Shown in pieces: positions 8,819 to 17,642 of a stretch of 64,000 nt of DNA. Numbering within the stretch: the stretch's first letter is position 1; every line of letters starts with the position of its first letter. The position numbers were made by a program, and so were the translations under genes. Under the pieces are notes generated by a model, which was not told where the DNA came from, made no database searches, and was given only the letters and a program-made list of their open reading frames with translations. Source of the stretch: JAHECW01 sp035464095 (GTDB taxonomy: Bacteria > Acidobacteriota > Thermoanaerobaculia > Thermoanaerobaculales > Sulfomarinibacteraceae); contig DATHSO010000150.1 in the NCBI GenBank assembly GCA_035464095.1, positions 59,906-123,905 of the forward strand, written 5' to 3'.

Positions 8819-10306
8819 ATGGCTCTCGAGCAAAAGCTCCGGTTGAAGCTCGCCCAGCGGCTGGTGATGACGCCGTCGCTGCAGCAGGCGATCAAGCTGC
8901 TCCAGCTGTCCAGGCTCGAGCTCGAGGAGACTCTCGCCCAGGAGATTCTCGAGAACCCCGTGCTCGACGTGGAGGAGGCCGAGGATCAGGTGGTGGCCGA
9001 GGCCGGCGAGGCGCCGGCGGAGGGCGAGGCCAGAGCCGAGAGCGCGGCGGCCGAGGAGGACGGGCTGCCTTCGGAGGAGGAGGCGTACGGCGACATCGAC
9101 GTCGAGGCCTTCTTCGCCGACTACCTGGCCGACAGCCGACCCGAGGGGCCCTCGATGTCGGCGCCGGCGGCGGGCGACGGCGTACCGCTCGAGAACGTGC
9201 TGACGTCGTCGGGCGGGCTGTCCGATCACTTGGTGTGGCAGCTCCACCTGCTCGACTGCAGCGCCCGCAGCGTGGATATCGGCGAGTACATCATCGGCAA
9301 CCTGGACGAGGGTGGCTTCCTGCACGTGTCCGACGAGGAGATCGCCGCCGACACGGACGCCGACCCGGACGAGGTCGCCGAGGCGCTCGCGACCGTGCGC
9401 TCCCTGGACCCGCCGGGAATCGCCGCCCGCAGCCTCCAGGAGTGCCTGGCGATGCAGATCGACCGGCTCATCCAGGCCGCCGACGAGGAGGCCGACATCG
9501 AGGCTCTGGATCGGGCACGCACCGTCATCACCGACCACTGGGACGACTTCCTCCACCAGCGGTGGGAGCGCCTGGCGGCGGCCTGCGGCTGCGAGATCGC
9601 CGAGCTCAAGGTCCTGGTGGAGATCATCCAGCGCCTCGAGCTCAAGCCGGGTCGGATCTTCCACCAGGACCGCAACCAGTACATCGAGCCGGATGTCCAC
9701 ATCCGCAAGGTCGACGACGAGTACACGATCCACCTCAACGACGACGGGCTGCCACGGCTGCGCCTCAATGCGGGCTACACGCGGATGCTCGAGGGTGCGT
9801 CGGTCGATCCCCAGGTGGCGAGCTACCTGCGGGAGAAGATGCGCAGCGCGGTCTGGCTGATGAAGAGCATCGACCAGCGCCAGCGCACGATCTACAAGGT
9901 GGCCAGGAGTATCGTGAACTTCCAGCGCGACTTTCTCGACCACGGCCTCGAGCACCTCAAGCCGATGGTGCTGCGCCAAGTGGCCGAGGACATCGGGATG
10001 CACGAGTCCACCATCTCGCGGGTGGTGAGCAACAAGTACATGTACACGCCCCGTGGGCTGTTCCCGATGAAGTACTTCTTCCACTCCGGGGTCGACTCGG
10101 CGCGGGGCGAGAACGTGTCGTCCCTGGTGGTCAAGGAGAGGATCCGCAAGCTGGTGGAGGCCGAGGACCCGTCGCGACCGCTGTCGGACTCCAAGATCAT
10201 GCGCATGTTGCAGCGCGAGGGCATCCGCCTCGCTCGGCGAACCGTGGCGAAGTACCGAGAGGAGATGTCGATCCCGTCATCCGACAAGAGGAAGAAGGTG
10301 TTCTGA
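8819..10306 (+). CDS. rpoN: RNA polymerase sigma-54 factor
   Basis: 495 residues. Region I (about 1-50) is the Leu/Gln-rich activator-interaction segment beginning MALEQKLRLKLAQRLVMTPS. It is followed by an acidic region II (about 55-115), the core-binding domain, a helix-turn-helix (ESTISRVVSNKYMYTPRG) and the RpoN box ARRTVAKYR at about 471-479. It recognises -24/-12 promoters and needs an AAA+ activator. Two consensus -24/-12 sites and one activator gene occur in this window at 54-56 kb. The 80-nt gap after lptB contains GC-rich inverted repeats. Confidence 0.97.
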   Translation: MALEQKLRLKLAQRLVMTPSLQQAIKLLQLSRLELEETLAQEILENPVLDVEEAEDQVVAEAGEAPAEGEARAESAAAEEDGLPSEEEAYGDIDVEAFFADYLADSRPEGPSMSAPAAGDGVPLENVLTSSGGLSDHLVWQLHLLDCSARSVDIGEYIIGNLDEGGFLHVSDEEIAADTDADPDEVAEALATVRSLDPPGIAARSLQECLAMQIDRLIQAADEEADIEALDRARTVITDHWDDFLHQRWERLAAACGCEIAELKVLVEIIQRLELKPGRIFHQDRNQYIEPDVHIRKVDDEYTIHLNDDGLPRLRLNAGYTRMLEGASVDPQVASYLREKMRSAVWLMKSIDQRQRTIYKVARSIVNFQRDFLDHGLEHLKPMVLRQVAEDIGMHESTISRVVSNKYMYTPRGLFPMKYFFHSGVDSARGENVSSLVVKERIRKLVEAEDPSRPLSDSKIMRMLQREGIRLARRTVAKYREEMSIPSSDKRKKVF

Positions 10307-10325
10307 CACCTTGTTTGGAGTTAGC

Positions 10326-10871
10326 ATGAAGGTCGATTACATCGCGCGCAAGGTCACCCTGGACGATTCCTTCCGCCAGCTCACCGAGAAGAAGCTGGCC
10401 AAGATCACCAAGTACTTCAACGACATCCTCGACATGCGGGTGGAGGTCAGCCAGGAGCGGCACCTGCACGTGGTCGACCTGTTCGTCAAGGGCAAGGACT
10501 TCGACATCCACTCCACCACCCAACACAAGGAGCTCAACGCGGCGATCCAGGAGGGGATCGACAAGCTCGAGATCCAGGCTCGGCGGGCCAAGGCGCGGCT
10601 CAAGGACCACAAGGCCCGAGGCGGCGAAGCCCGGGCGGCGCAGAGCCTCGGGGACCAGGCGGCCGAGCCCGAGGCGACGGTGTCGGGCCCCCCGCAGATC
10701 GTCGAGCGCTCGACCATCGCCATCAAGCCCATGTCGGTGGAGGACGCGGTACTCGAGCTCGAGCGCGGGAGCGACCAGTTCCTGGTCTTCCGCAACGCCA
10801 CCTCCGACCAGATCAACGTGCTCTACCGGCGCAGCGACAACAACCTGGGTCTGATCACCCCCGAGATCTGA
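10326..10871 (+). CDS. hpf: Long-form ribosome hibernation promoting factor
   Basis: 181 residues from ATG 10326, chosen because TGGAG precedes it by 5 nt. A TTG 15 nt upstream would add five residues. Residues 1-100 are the S30AE/YfiA fold (begins MKVDYIARKVTLDDSF). After an Ala/Glu-rich linker, residues 125-181 form the dimerisation domain of long HPF, ending in the SDQINVLYRRSDNNLGLITP motif. Long HPF makes 100S ribosome dimers directly. The rpoN-hpf-ptsN order is conserved in many Gram-negative bacteria. Confidence 0.94.
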   Translation: MKVDYIARKVTLDDSFRQLTEKKLAKITKYFNDILDMRVEVSQERHLHVVDLFVKGKDFDIHSTTQHKELNAAIQEGIDKLEIQARRAKARLKDHKARGGEARAAQSLGDQAAEPEATVSGPPQIVERSTIAIKPMSVEDAVLELERGSDQFLVFRNATSDQINVLYRRSDNNLGLITPEI

Positions 10872-11338
10872 TGAAGATCCGAGAGGCGGTCAACCGCGAT
10901 CTCGTCTTCCTGGGCCTGCGCGCGGCGGACGCCGCCCAGGCGATCGCGGAGATGTCCCGGCAGCTCGCCGACCATGCCGGTCTCGACGCGACGAAGGTCG
11001 CGGCGTCCCTCGGCGAGCGCGAGCGGCTGGGCTCGACCTCGGTGGGCAACGGCTTCGCCATCCCGCACTGCAAGCTCGGCGACCTCGAGGACATCGTGGT
11101 GGCGCTGGCCCGATTCGAGGCGGGCGTCGACTTCGGCGGCAACCGGCACCACGAGCCGGTGTCCTTCTTCTTCGTGGTCCTGTCCCCGCCCGACCGTCCC
11201 GCCGAGCACCTCCAGGTGCTGTCCCAGATCGCGAGGATCCTCAAGAGCCGGGAGCTCAGGGACGAGCTCCTCGACGCCGCCGACAGCGACACGGTGGTGG
11301 AGGCCGTCGAGCGCGCGGCCGACCGGGAAGGGCTGTGA
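10871..11338 (+). CDS. ptsN: PTS fructose-type EIIA / PtsN-like regulatory protein
   Basis: 155 residues, coupled to hpf by TGATG. The active-site His lies in GNGFAIPHCKLG (about residue 66), in the PTS EIIA type-2 fold. There is no permease (EIIB/EIIC) in the window, so it probably receives phosphate from HPr as a regulator and not for sugar uptake, as in nitrogen-PTS. Its stop overlaps the hprK start as GTGA. Confidence 0.92.
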   Translation: MKIREAVNRDLVFLGLRAADAAQAIAEMSRQLADHAGLDATKVAASLGERERLGSTSVGNGFAIPHCKLGDLEDIVVALARFEAGVDFGGNRHHEPVSFFFVVLSPPDRPAEHLQVLSQIARILKSRELRDELLDAADSDTVVEAVERAADREGL

Positions 11339-12321
11339 AGCTGCCGCCCCCGATCCCGGTGTCGCGCCTGGTCCGCGAGCCCCGACTCGCCCCGCTGCGC
11401 CTCCGGGTGGTGGCGGGGGAGGGCGGTCTCGACAGCCGCGAGATCTCCAACCCGCGGATCCAGAAGCCCGGTCTCGCCCTCGCCGGCTACCTGCCCTACG
11501 TCAAGGGCGGCCGCGCCCAGATCCTCGGCGAGTCGGAGTACGCCTACCTCGAGACCCTGGGCGAGGCGGTCGCCACCGAGCGCCTGCTCAGGATCGTCGA
11601 CCTCGAGGTGCCGTGCCTGATCTCGACCAAGGGCAACCGGCCCCCCGACCAGGTGATCGATGCCTGCGACGAGCGCCGGGTGCCGCTGCTGCTGACCTCC
11701 CTGCAGACCTCCGAGACCATCGAGATCATCTCGGCCTTTCTCGAGGACGAGCTGGCGCCCCGGGTGCAGCTGCACGGGGTCCTGCTCGACGTCTTCTCCC
11801 TCGGCACCCTGATCGTGGGCGACGCCGGAATCGGCAAGAGCGAGTGCGCCCTCGAGCTGATCTACCGCGGCCACCGGCTGGTGGCCGACGACATCGTCAT
11901 GGTCCGCCGGACCCACAACCGCGGCCTCACCGGCAGCCCCCACGAGCTGCTGCAGAACTACCTCGAGCTCCGGGGCGTGGGCATCATCGACATCCGCAAG
12001 CACTTCGGGATGACGGCGACCCAACCGTCGGTGGCGATCTCGCTGGTGATCCAGCTCATCAAGCTGAGCGCCGACGCCAAGGCCATGGAGCAGCGCTGGC
12101 GCGAGCAGATGATGGAGCGGCCGCGGGCGTGGACCTCCACCGAGACGATCCTCGGCATGGAGATCCCCAAGTACACCATGGTGGTGGCGCCCGGGCGCGA
12201 CGTGGCGATCATGGTCGAGACCGCGGTCCGCAAGTGCCTGCTCGCCCAGCGGGGGATCCAGGACGAGCGCGACTTCCTCGAGGCGGTCAACCGGATCGCC
12301 CAGGGGGAGCCGGATGACTGA
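11335..12321 (+). CDS. hprK: HPr kinase/phosphorylase
   Basis: 328 residues from GTG. The N-terminal domain (about 1-130) is followed by the kinase domain with P-loop GDAGIGKSE, the ADDIV strand and the HprK/P signature region LRGVGIIDIRKHFG. It phosphorylates and dephosphorylates a regulatory Ser on HPr. The HPr gene at 13714 keeps that Ser in NAKSILGLL. The gene is packed between ptsN and rapZ with 4- and 8-nt overlaps, so synthesis of sensor and target is coordinated. Confidence 0.95.
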   Translation: MKLPPPIPVSRLVREPRLAPLRLRVVAGEGGLDSREISNPRIQKPGLALAGYLPYVKGGRAQILGESEYAYLETLGEAVATERLLRIVDLEVPCLISTKGNRPPDQVIDACDERRVPLLLTSLQTSETIEIISAFLEDELAPRVQLHGVLLDVFSLGTLIVGDAGIGKSECALELIYRGHRLVADDIVMVRRTHNRGLTGSPHELLQNYLELRGVGIIDIRKHFGMTATQPSVAISLVIQLIKLSADAKAMEQRWREQMMERPRAWTSTETILGMEIPKYTMVVAPGRDVAIMVETAVRKCLLAQRGIQDERDFLEAVNRIAQGEPDD

Positions 12322-13189
12322 GTCGCGCTTCGGGGGACCGTTCGTCATCACCGGTCTCTCGGGCTCGGGCAAGACGGTCCTCTCGCGCTCGCTGGAGGAC
12401 ATCGGCTACCTGTGCGTCGACAACATTCCCCTGGAGCTCGTCAGCGCCCTGTTCGAGGCCACCCAGCGGGAGATCGAGCGCCTGGTGGTCGGGATCGACG
12501 TCCGGGCCAAGGGCTTGGCCCACGATTTCCCGAGCATCTTCCGGGGGCTCAAGGAGCGCTACCCGAACCTGCGGCTGGTCTTCGTCGAGGCGTCCACCGA
12601 GGTGCTGCTCCGCCGCTACTCGGTGGTCCGCAGGCCCCACCCCCTGAGGGACGGGGGGATCGCCGACTCGATCGCCGCCGAGCGCAGCTCGTTGGGGGCG
12701 ATCCGAAGCCTGGCGGACCTCATCGTCGACACCACCAACCTGTCGCCCCACGACCTGCGCCGGCAGGTTCTGGCCCTCGGCGGGGGCGACCCGGACCCCC
12801 AGGGGGCGCTCACCCTGGAGGTGGAGAGCTTCTCCTACCTTCAGGGGGTGCCGTCCACCGCGAGCCTGGTCTTCGACGTCCGGTTCCTGCCCAACCCGTA
12901 CTTCAAGCAGGAGCTGCGCCAGCTCGCCGGTGACGACGAGCCGGTGAAGAGCTGGCTGGGCGGCCAGGAGGAGGTGGAGGAGGCGATCCGGAAGGTCGTC
13001 GAGCTGGTGCTCTACCTCCTGCCGCGGTACGGCAACGAGCTCAAGAGCCAGCTCACCATCGCCGTCGGCTGCACCGGCGGGCGCCACCGCTCGGTGTACG
13101 TGGCCGACCGCCTCGCCGAGGCCCTGGCCGAGGCCGGCCAGAAGGTCGTGCTGCGGCACCGCGACAAGGAGCAGTGGAGGTTCACATGA
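12314..13189 (+). CDS. rapZ: RNase adapter protein RapZ
   Basis: 291 residues. Walker A GLSGSGKT near the N-terminus, a Walker B-like VVGIDVRA, the conserved block TEVLLRRYSVVRRPHPL and the C-terminal RNA/metabolite-binding motif IAVGCTGGRHRSVYVADRL are all present. In enterobacteria RapZ senses glucosamine-6-phosphate and controls decay of a small RNA. Outside that group the nucleotide-binding protein is conserved but its role is less clear. The end overlaps the next start as ATGA. Confidence 0.95.
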   Translation: MTESRFGGPFVITGLSGSGKTVLSRSLEDIGYLCVDNIPLELVSALFEATQREIERLVVGIDVRAKGLAHDFPSIFRGLKERYPNLRLVFVEASTEVLLRRYSVVRRPHPLRDGGIADSIAAERSSLGAIRSLADLIVDTTNLSPHDLRRQVLALGGGDPDPQGALTLEVESFSYLQGVPSTASLVFDVRFLPNPYFKQELRQLAGDDEPVKSWLGGQEEVEEAIRKVVELVLYLLPRYGNELKSQLTIAVGCTGGRHRSVYVADRLAEALAEAGQKVVLRHRDKEQWRFT

Positions 13190-13602
13190 TCCCGGTTCTG
13201 GTTCTCACCCACGGCGAGCTCGCCAACGCCCTGCTCGAGTCGGCGCGCAAGATCGACCCGCATCTGGACGACGAGACCGACGCGATCACCCTGCCGTGGG
13301 ACGTGGACACCGACACCGCGACCGCCGAGCTCCGGGAGCGGCTCAAGGCCATGGACAACGGGTCCGGTGTGCTCGTGCTCACCGACATGTTCGGCGGCAC
13401 CGCCACCAACCTGGCGCTGCCGTTTCTGGTTCCCGACCGGATCGAGATCGTGACCGGGGCCAACCTCCCCATGCTCGTCAAGCTCGGATCGCTCCGCGGC
13501 CGGGACATCCCCCTCGGCGACCTGGCGGCGCGGCTGGCCGAGTCCGGTCAGAAGAGCATCCGACTGGCCAGCGAGTTCCTGCGCAACCGCAGCGGAGGCT
13601 GA
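13186..13602 (+). CDS. PTS mannose-type EIIA component
   Basis: 138 residues from ATG 13186, preceded by GTGGAGG with 5-nt spacing; an upstream GTG would add four residues. The phosphorylated His is in VLTHGELA (residue 9). The later block VLTDMFGGTATNLAL is typical of the EIIA-Man fold. No EIIB, EIIC or EIID of the mannose family follows, so this is probably a second regulatory phosphate acceptor from HPr. It is the last tightly overlapping gene before a 111-nt gap. Confidence 0.9.
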   Translation: MIPVLVLTHGELANALLESARKIDPHLDDETDAITLPWDVDTDTATAELRERLKAMDNGSGVLVLTDMFGGTATNLALPFLVPDRIEIVTGANLPMLVKLGSLRGRDIPLGDLAARLAESGQKSIRLASEFLRNRSGG

Positions 13603-13713
13603 ACGAGGGCCGGGACCGCGTCCAGGTACAATGGAGGCCGGCGGGACCGGCGGCTGCCGACCGCACGTCGCCGGGGGCCGGGTTTCCCCACCGACATCAG
13701 GAGCGCGAAGGGC

Positions 13714-13983
13714 ATGACGCAGCAGAAGGTGATGATCACGAACCGGCTCGGGCTCCACGCCCGGGCGGCCGCCAAGCTCGTGCACACGGCCAACACCTTC
13801 GAGTCGGACGTCTTCATCGGCGGCGACCACGAGGAGGTGAACGCCAAGTCCATCCTCGGCCTGCTGACCCTGGCGGCGTCCAAGGGGACCCCGCTGACGG
13901 TCCGTGCCGAGGGCCCGGACGAGGCCGAGGCGGTGCGCGCCCTGGTCGAGCTGTTCGAGGACAAGTTCGGGGAGGGCGAGTGA
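13714..13983 (+). CDS. ptsH: Phosphocarrier protein HPr
   Basis: 89 residues. The catalytic His is in NRLGLHARAAAK (about residue 15) and the HPr-kinase target Ser in NAKSILGLLTLAA (about residue 46). It passes phosphate from enzyme I to the two EIIA proteins. The 111-nt gap upstream contains TACAAT at 13627 without a good -35 box, so a promoter there is only possible. The end overlaps ptsI as GTGA. Confidence 0.96.
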   Translation: MTQQKVMITNRLGLHARAAAKLVHTANTFESDVFIGGDHEEVNAKSILGLLTLAASKGTPLTVRAEGPDEAEAVRALVELFEDKFGEGE

Positions 13984-15743
13984 GCCGCACCCTGACCGGC
14001 CTCGGGGTGAGCCCGGGCATCGCCATCGGCGAGCCGGTGGTGCACGAGACCCGACCGATCTCGACCCTGCGGATCACCATCCCGTCGGACCAGGTGGAGT
14101 CCGAGGTCCGGCGCTTCTCGGCCGCGGTCACGGCCACCGTCGACAACATCTGGGAGAACCGGGAGCGCGCCCGGACCCAGATGGGCGACGAGTACGCCGG
14201 GATCTTCGAGGCCCACCAGCTGATCGCCACCGACCCGTCCTTCGTCGATCCGGTCAAGAAGATCATCCGCGAGGAACGGGTCAACGCCGAGTGGGCCACC
14301 GACCAGGTCGTGGCGCGGCTGGTGGCTCGCTTCGAAGCCCTGCCCCACGCCCACTTGGCCGACCGCAAGCTCGACGTCCTCGACGTGGCGACCCAGATCC
14401 TCAACGCCCTCCACGGCCTCGACCTCGGCCAGCTCGACCACCTGGACCGGCCGTCGATCCTGGTCGCCGACGACGTGCCGCCGTCCAAAGCGGTGCAGCT
14501 GCCCATGGACAAGATCCTCGGCTTCGCCCTGGAGACCGGCGGGCCCACCGCCCACACCACCATCATCGCGCGCTCCTTCGGGATCCCGGTGATCGTGGGC
14601 GCCCAGGGCCTGTGCGAGGCGGCGCGGCAGTCGCGCCAGGTCGCCCTCGACGCCTTCGAGGGCAAGATCGTCTTCGACCCCAACCCGGCCGAGCTCGCCG
14701 AGTACCGCAACCGGCAGCTGGAGTACCGGGAGCAGCAGCAGCAGCTGCTGGCCATGCGGAGCGAGCCGTCGGTGACCCGGGACGGGCGCGAGATCACCAT
14801 CCTCGCCAACATCGACCTGCCCAACGAGGTCGAGCTCGCGAGGCAGTGGAACACCGCCGGCATCGGGCTCTACCGCTCCGAGTTCCTGTACATGAAGATG
14901 AGCCCGAACCTGCCGTCGGAGAAGGACCACCTGGAGGTCTACCGGCAGATCACCGAGCGGATGGCCCCGTACCCGGTCACGATCCGCACCTTCGACCTCG
15001 GCGGCAAGAAGCTCGCCCGGGAGGTGATCGGCACGTCGGAGGCCAACCCGGTGCTCGGCCTGCGGGGCATCCGGCTGTGCTTCTCGCAGCCGGACTTCTT
15101 CAAGACCCAGCTGCGGGCGCTGGTGCGCCTGGCGGGGGAGTACGAGCCCGGTCGGGTGCGGATCATGTTTCCCCTGATCAGCGGCATCGAGGAGTTCCGG
15201 ATCGCGCGGCTGCTGGTGCGCAAGATGGTGGAGGAGGTCCGGGCGGCCGGCCACCGGGTCCCGGACACCATCCCCCTGGGGGCCATGGTCGAGGTGCCGT
15301 CGTCGGCGATCATGGCCCGCGAGCTCGCCCGGGAGGTGGACTTCATCTCCATCGGCACCAACGACCTGATCCAGTACTCCCTGGCGGTCGACCGCTCCAA
15401 CGAGCTCGTCGCCAACCTCTACCGGCCCACCAGCCCGGCGATTCTGCGCCTCATCGCCCGGGTCGTCGAAGCGGGTCGAGCCGAGGGGATCCCGGTCTCC
15501 ATGTGCGGCGAGATGGCCTCGGACCCGCTCATGGTGCCGGTGCTGCTCGGGATCGGGCTCGAGCGCTTCAGCATGAATCCCCAGGCCGCGCCGGTGGTCC
15601 GGGCTCTGGTCCGCCAGCTGTCCTACCGGGAGTCGGTCAACCTGGCGACCCGGGCCTGCGCCATGGTCACCGCCCGTGACGTCGAGGAGTTTCTCCTCGA
15701 GCAGCTTGCGCTTTCGCTCGCCAAGATCAAGATTCGGGTGTAG
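13980..15743 (+). CDS. ptsI: Phosphoenolpyruvate-protein phosphotransferase (enzyme I)
   Basis: 587 residues from GTG 13980, overlapping the ptsH stop. It begins LTGLGVSPGIAIGEP. The active-site His is in GGPTAHTTIIARS (about residue 190). The PEP-binding TIM barrel shows GLYRSEFLYM, RTFDLGGKK, NPVLGLRGIR and the C-terminal SMCGEMASDP. It starts the phosphorelay to HPr. With HPr, HPr kinase and two EIIA proteins but no sugar permease, the set forms a purely regulatory PTS. Confidence 0.97.
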   Translation: MSRTLTGLGVSPGIAIGEPVVHETRPISTLRITIPSDQVESEVRRFSAAVTATVDNIWENRERARTQMGDEYAGIFEAHQLIATDPSFVDPVKKIIREERVNAEWATDQVVARLVARFEALPHAHLADRKLDVLDVATQILNALHGLDLGQLDHLDRPSILVADDVPPSKAVQLPMDKILGFALETGGPTAHTTIIARSFGIPVIVGAQGLCEAARQSRQVALDAFEGKIVFDPNPAELAEYRNRQLEYREQQQQLLAMRSEPSVTRDGREITILANIDLPNEVELARQWNTAGIGLYRSEFLYMKMSPNLPSEKDHLEVYRQITERMAPYPVTIRTFDLGGKKLAREVIGTSEANPVLGLRGIRLCFSQPDFFKTQLRALVRLAGEYEPGRVRIMFPLISGIEEFRIARLLVRKMVEEVRAAGHRVPDTIPLGAMVEVPSSAIMARELAREVDFISIGTNDLIQYSLAVDRSNELVANLYRPTSPAILRLIARVVEAGRAEGIPVSMCGEMASDPLMVPVLLGIGLERFSMNPQAAPVVRALVRQLSYRESVNLATRACAMVTARDVEEFLLEQLALSLAKIKIRV

Positions 15744-15755
15744 GGAGGCCGCGTG

Positions 15756-16127
15756 ATGGTCCCGGCGCCGGTGCGCATCGTCGACAAGCCGTGGGGGCAC
15801 GAGGAGATTTTCGCCGAGACCCCCAGCTACGTCGGCAAGATCCTCTTCATCCGCAGCGGCGAGGCGCTGAGCCTGCAGTACCACGAGATCAAGGAGGAGA
15901 CCCTCAGGGTCCTCGACGGCAGCCTCGACCTGGTGCTCGGCCCCGACCTCGAGTCCCTCAGGACCCACCACCTGACCGTCGGAGCGGTCTTCCACGTCGC
16001 CCCCGGCACCCTGCACCGGATGGCCGCGACCTCCGACTGCACCCTGCTCGAAGTGTCCACCAACCACCTCGACGACGTGGTCCGTCTCGAGGACCGTTAC
16101 GGTCGCCAGGGGACCAGCGACCCCTGA
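15756..16127 (+). CDS. Cupin-domain protein, mannose-6-phosphate isomerase-like
   Basis: About 123 residues, starting at ATG 15756 or the GTG just before it; AGGGAGG lies 7-8 nt upstream of the ATG. It is a single cupin barrel with the metal motif LQYHEIKEETLRVLDG and the second motif HVAPGTLHRM. The opening KPWGHEEIFAETPSYVGKIL resembles type II phosphomannose isomerase and sugar-nucleotide cupins. Placed 10 nt after ptsI, it may act in sugar-phosphate metabolism; the substrate cannot be read from the sequence. Confidence 0.8.
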   Translation: MVPAPVRIVDKPWGHEEIFAETPSYVGKILFIRSGEALSLQYHEIKEETLRVLDGSLDLVLGPDLESLRTHHLTVGAVFHVAPGTLHRMAATSDCTLLEVSTNHLDDVVRLEDRYGRQGTSDP

Positions 16128-16146
16128 GCCGCTCCGGAGGTGAGCC

Positions 16147-16827
16147 GTGACTAGGTCAATGACGACAGCAGCCCTCGCGGTGGCCCTGGCCTGGACCCTC
16201 TCGGCCGCCGCCGGCGAGGAGCCCACCGCGACCCCGACCCCCAGCCCGACTCCGCTCGTCGGCGAGCGCACCCTGTCCGAGGTCGCCGGTTCCATCACGC
16301 TCGACCCCAAGGCGGTCGGCGCCCAAGGCGGGATCGTGATCAGCGACGAGAACCTGTCGGAGCTCGCCGGCAAGGGCGCCATCACCGAGGTGACCCGCCG
16401 GGGCCCGGCCCAGGGCCAGAGGAACCTGGCCGACGTCACCGGCACCGGTGCGGAGGTCGAAGGGCAGGGACCGGGCTTCGCCGAGGGTCAGGAGCGCAAG
16501 CAGTACTGGCAGGGTCTGTATCGGCAGCAGGTCGATCTGGTGACGTCGCTGCGTGGGCAGATCGACCAGCTCGACCGGGAGATTCCGGGTCTGTGGCGCG
16601 ACTACTACGCCTGGGACGACCCCGCCTACCGTGACGGCGTCATCAAGCCCAAGCTCGACGAGGCCATGGCCCGGCGCCAGAAGCTCGAGGCCGACCTCCA
16701 ACAGGCCGAGGCCCGGCTCGATCAGATCGAGCAGGATGCCCGTCGCGACGGGGCCCAGCCGGGCTGGTTCAGAGGCATCGAGAAGCCGCCGACGCCGGTG
16801 CCGACCCGCGGCGTGATGCCCCCCTGA
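16147..16827 (+). CDS. Secreted coiled-coil protein, unknown function
   Basis: 226 residues from GTG. A signal peptide (TAALAVALAWTLSAAAGEE) is followed by a Thr/Pro stretch and two short similar units, RTLSEVAGSITL and ENLSELAGKGAI, then RNLADVTGTG. Residues 115-205 are charged and helical (RKQYWQGLYRQQVDLVTSLR, then KLEADLQQAEARLDQIEQ), predicting a coiled coil. The tail is Pro-rich. I do not recognise a family. It probably sits in the periplasm as a structural or envelope-associated protein and ends the long operon. Confidence 0.7.
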   Translation: MTRSMTTAALAVALAWTLSAAAGEEPTATPTPSPTPLVGERTLSEVAGSITLDPKAVGAQGGIVISDENLSELAGKGAITEVTRRGPAQGQRNLADVTGTGAEVEGQGPGFAEGQERKQYWQGLYRQQVDLVTSLRGQIDQLDREIPGLWRDYYAWDDPAYRDGVIKPKLDEAMARRQKLEADLQQAEARLDQIEQDARRDGAQPGWFRGIEKPPTPVPTRGVMPP

Positions 16828-17294
16828 GCGCGGCCGGGACGCCGCCGGCGGCTCCCCCTGGAAAAGACCTGAGAACGGAATCGCCGGCCGGCGACGTCGA
16901 CGCGCCTGTCAGTCGCATGACCTCGCCGTGAGGTGACTTGCAGTGGCAGTTCCAGCGGCCGTGAACGATCGCCCGCGCCGGAGCGGGCGTCTCACCTCGA
17001 TCCCGATCCCGGTCCCGATCCCGGTCCCGAACGGCCCGGGTCCGGGTTCGAGTCCGGTTGCTGCCGCTACCCCTGCCGATGCCACTGAATCTGATACTGC
17101 CACTGAGTCTGCCACTGTCACTGCCGCTGTCTCCTGCTACGGCCCCGCCGGCATGATCACCTCCGGGCCGTTCCTGGCGGCGGTGGTAGTCGCCGGGACG
17201 TTCCGCGTCATGGGCGCCCGACCACCCGACCTCCCTTGACCCGGAACGCCCCGGCGACTCGGGGGAGAGGGCCATGAACGACCCGGAGGTGACC
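16828..17294 (+). repeat. Gene-free stretch with short tandem repeats upstream of the four-helix-bundle gene
   Basis: No credible gene. It holds a copy of CAGTGGCAGT followed by GTGAACGATCGCCCGCGCCG at 16941-16980. A twelve-base direct array of CGATCCCGGTCC type lies at about 16997-17030, and a CCACTG-rich stretch (the complement of CAGTGG) at about 17089-17131. An open frame across it codes only for low-complexity Pro/Val and Thr/Ala runs and is rejected as a gene. A near-copy of the GTGAAC unit recurs on the far side of the next gene. Confidence 0.6.
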
Positions 17295-17642
17295 ATGCAC
17301 GACAACCGATCCGGCAACGAGCTCACCGCCCACCGCAAGGCCGTCGAGGCCGCGGGTATCGCCATCAGCCTCGTCCCACGGCTACCCGCCCATCTCAGGA
17401 GCCTCGCCGACCAGGTTGTCCGGTCCGCCTCGTCGGTGGCCGCCAACCTCGCCGAGGGCCAGGGCCGATTCGGGAAGGACCGCGCTTACCATTGGCGCAT
17501 CGCGTACGGCTCCGCTCGAGAGGTCGACACCCATCTCAGGCTCCTGATCGGTGCGGGTGCCGCCGATCGAGCCCTGACCGCGATCAGCCTCTTCGACGAA
17601 GTGCGAGCCATGACCTGGCGGTTGCTCCATCCCCAGCTCTGA
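17295..17642 (+). CDS. Four-helix-bundle protein (S23/IVS family)
   Basis: 115 residues from ATG 17295, which has GGAGG 5 nt upstream; an in-frame ATG lies at 17274. The signature of the TIGR02436 / S23 ribosomal-IVS family is clear: AGIAISLVPRLP, LADQVVRSASSVAANLAEGQ, GKDRAYHWRIAYGSAREVDTHL and FDEVRAMTWRLL. Family members form pentameric four-helix bundles. Some are encoded in rRNA intervening sequences and the fold is shared with the Avd protein of diversity-generating retroelements. No reverse transcriptase or rRNA is near. Tandem repeats flank the gene, and a broken relative lies at 41870. Confidence 0.85.
   Translation: MHDNRSGNELTAHRKAVEAAGIAISLVPRLPAHLRSLADQVVRSASSVAANLAEGQGRFGKDRAYHWRIAYGSAREVDTHLRLLIGAGAADRALTAISLFDEVRAMTWRLLHPQL

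Noticed and set aside
13296..13979. Upstream extension of the ptsI frame
   Set aside because: It runs through the EIIA and HPr genes in another frame; the GTG overlapping the HPr stop starts the conserved LTGLGVSPG segment.
17030..17066. GGTTCGAGTCC, like a tRNA T-loop
   Set aside because: No D-arm, anticodon arm or acceptor pairing lies around it; the preceding bases are a CGATCCCGGTCC tandem array.
16943..17239. 98-codon open frame upstream of the four-helix-bundle gene
   Set aside because: It encodes only low-complexity runs from tandem repeats and has no ribosome site or conserved segment.
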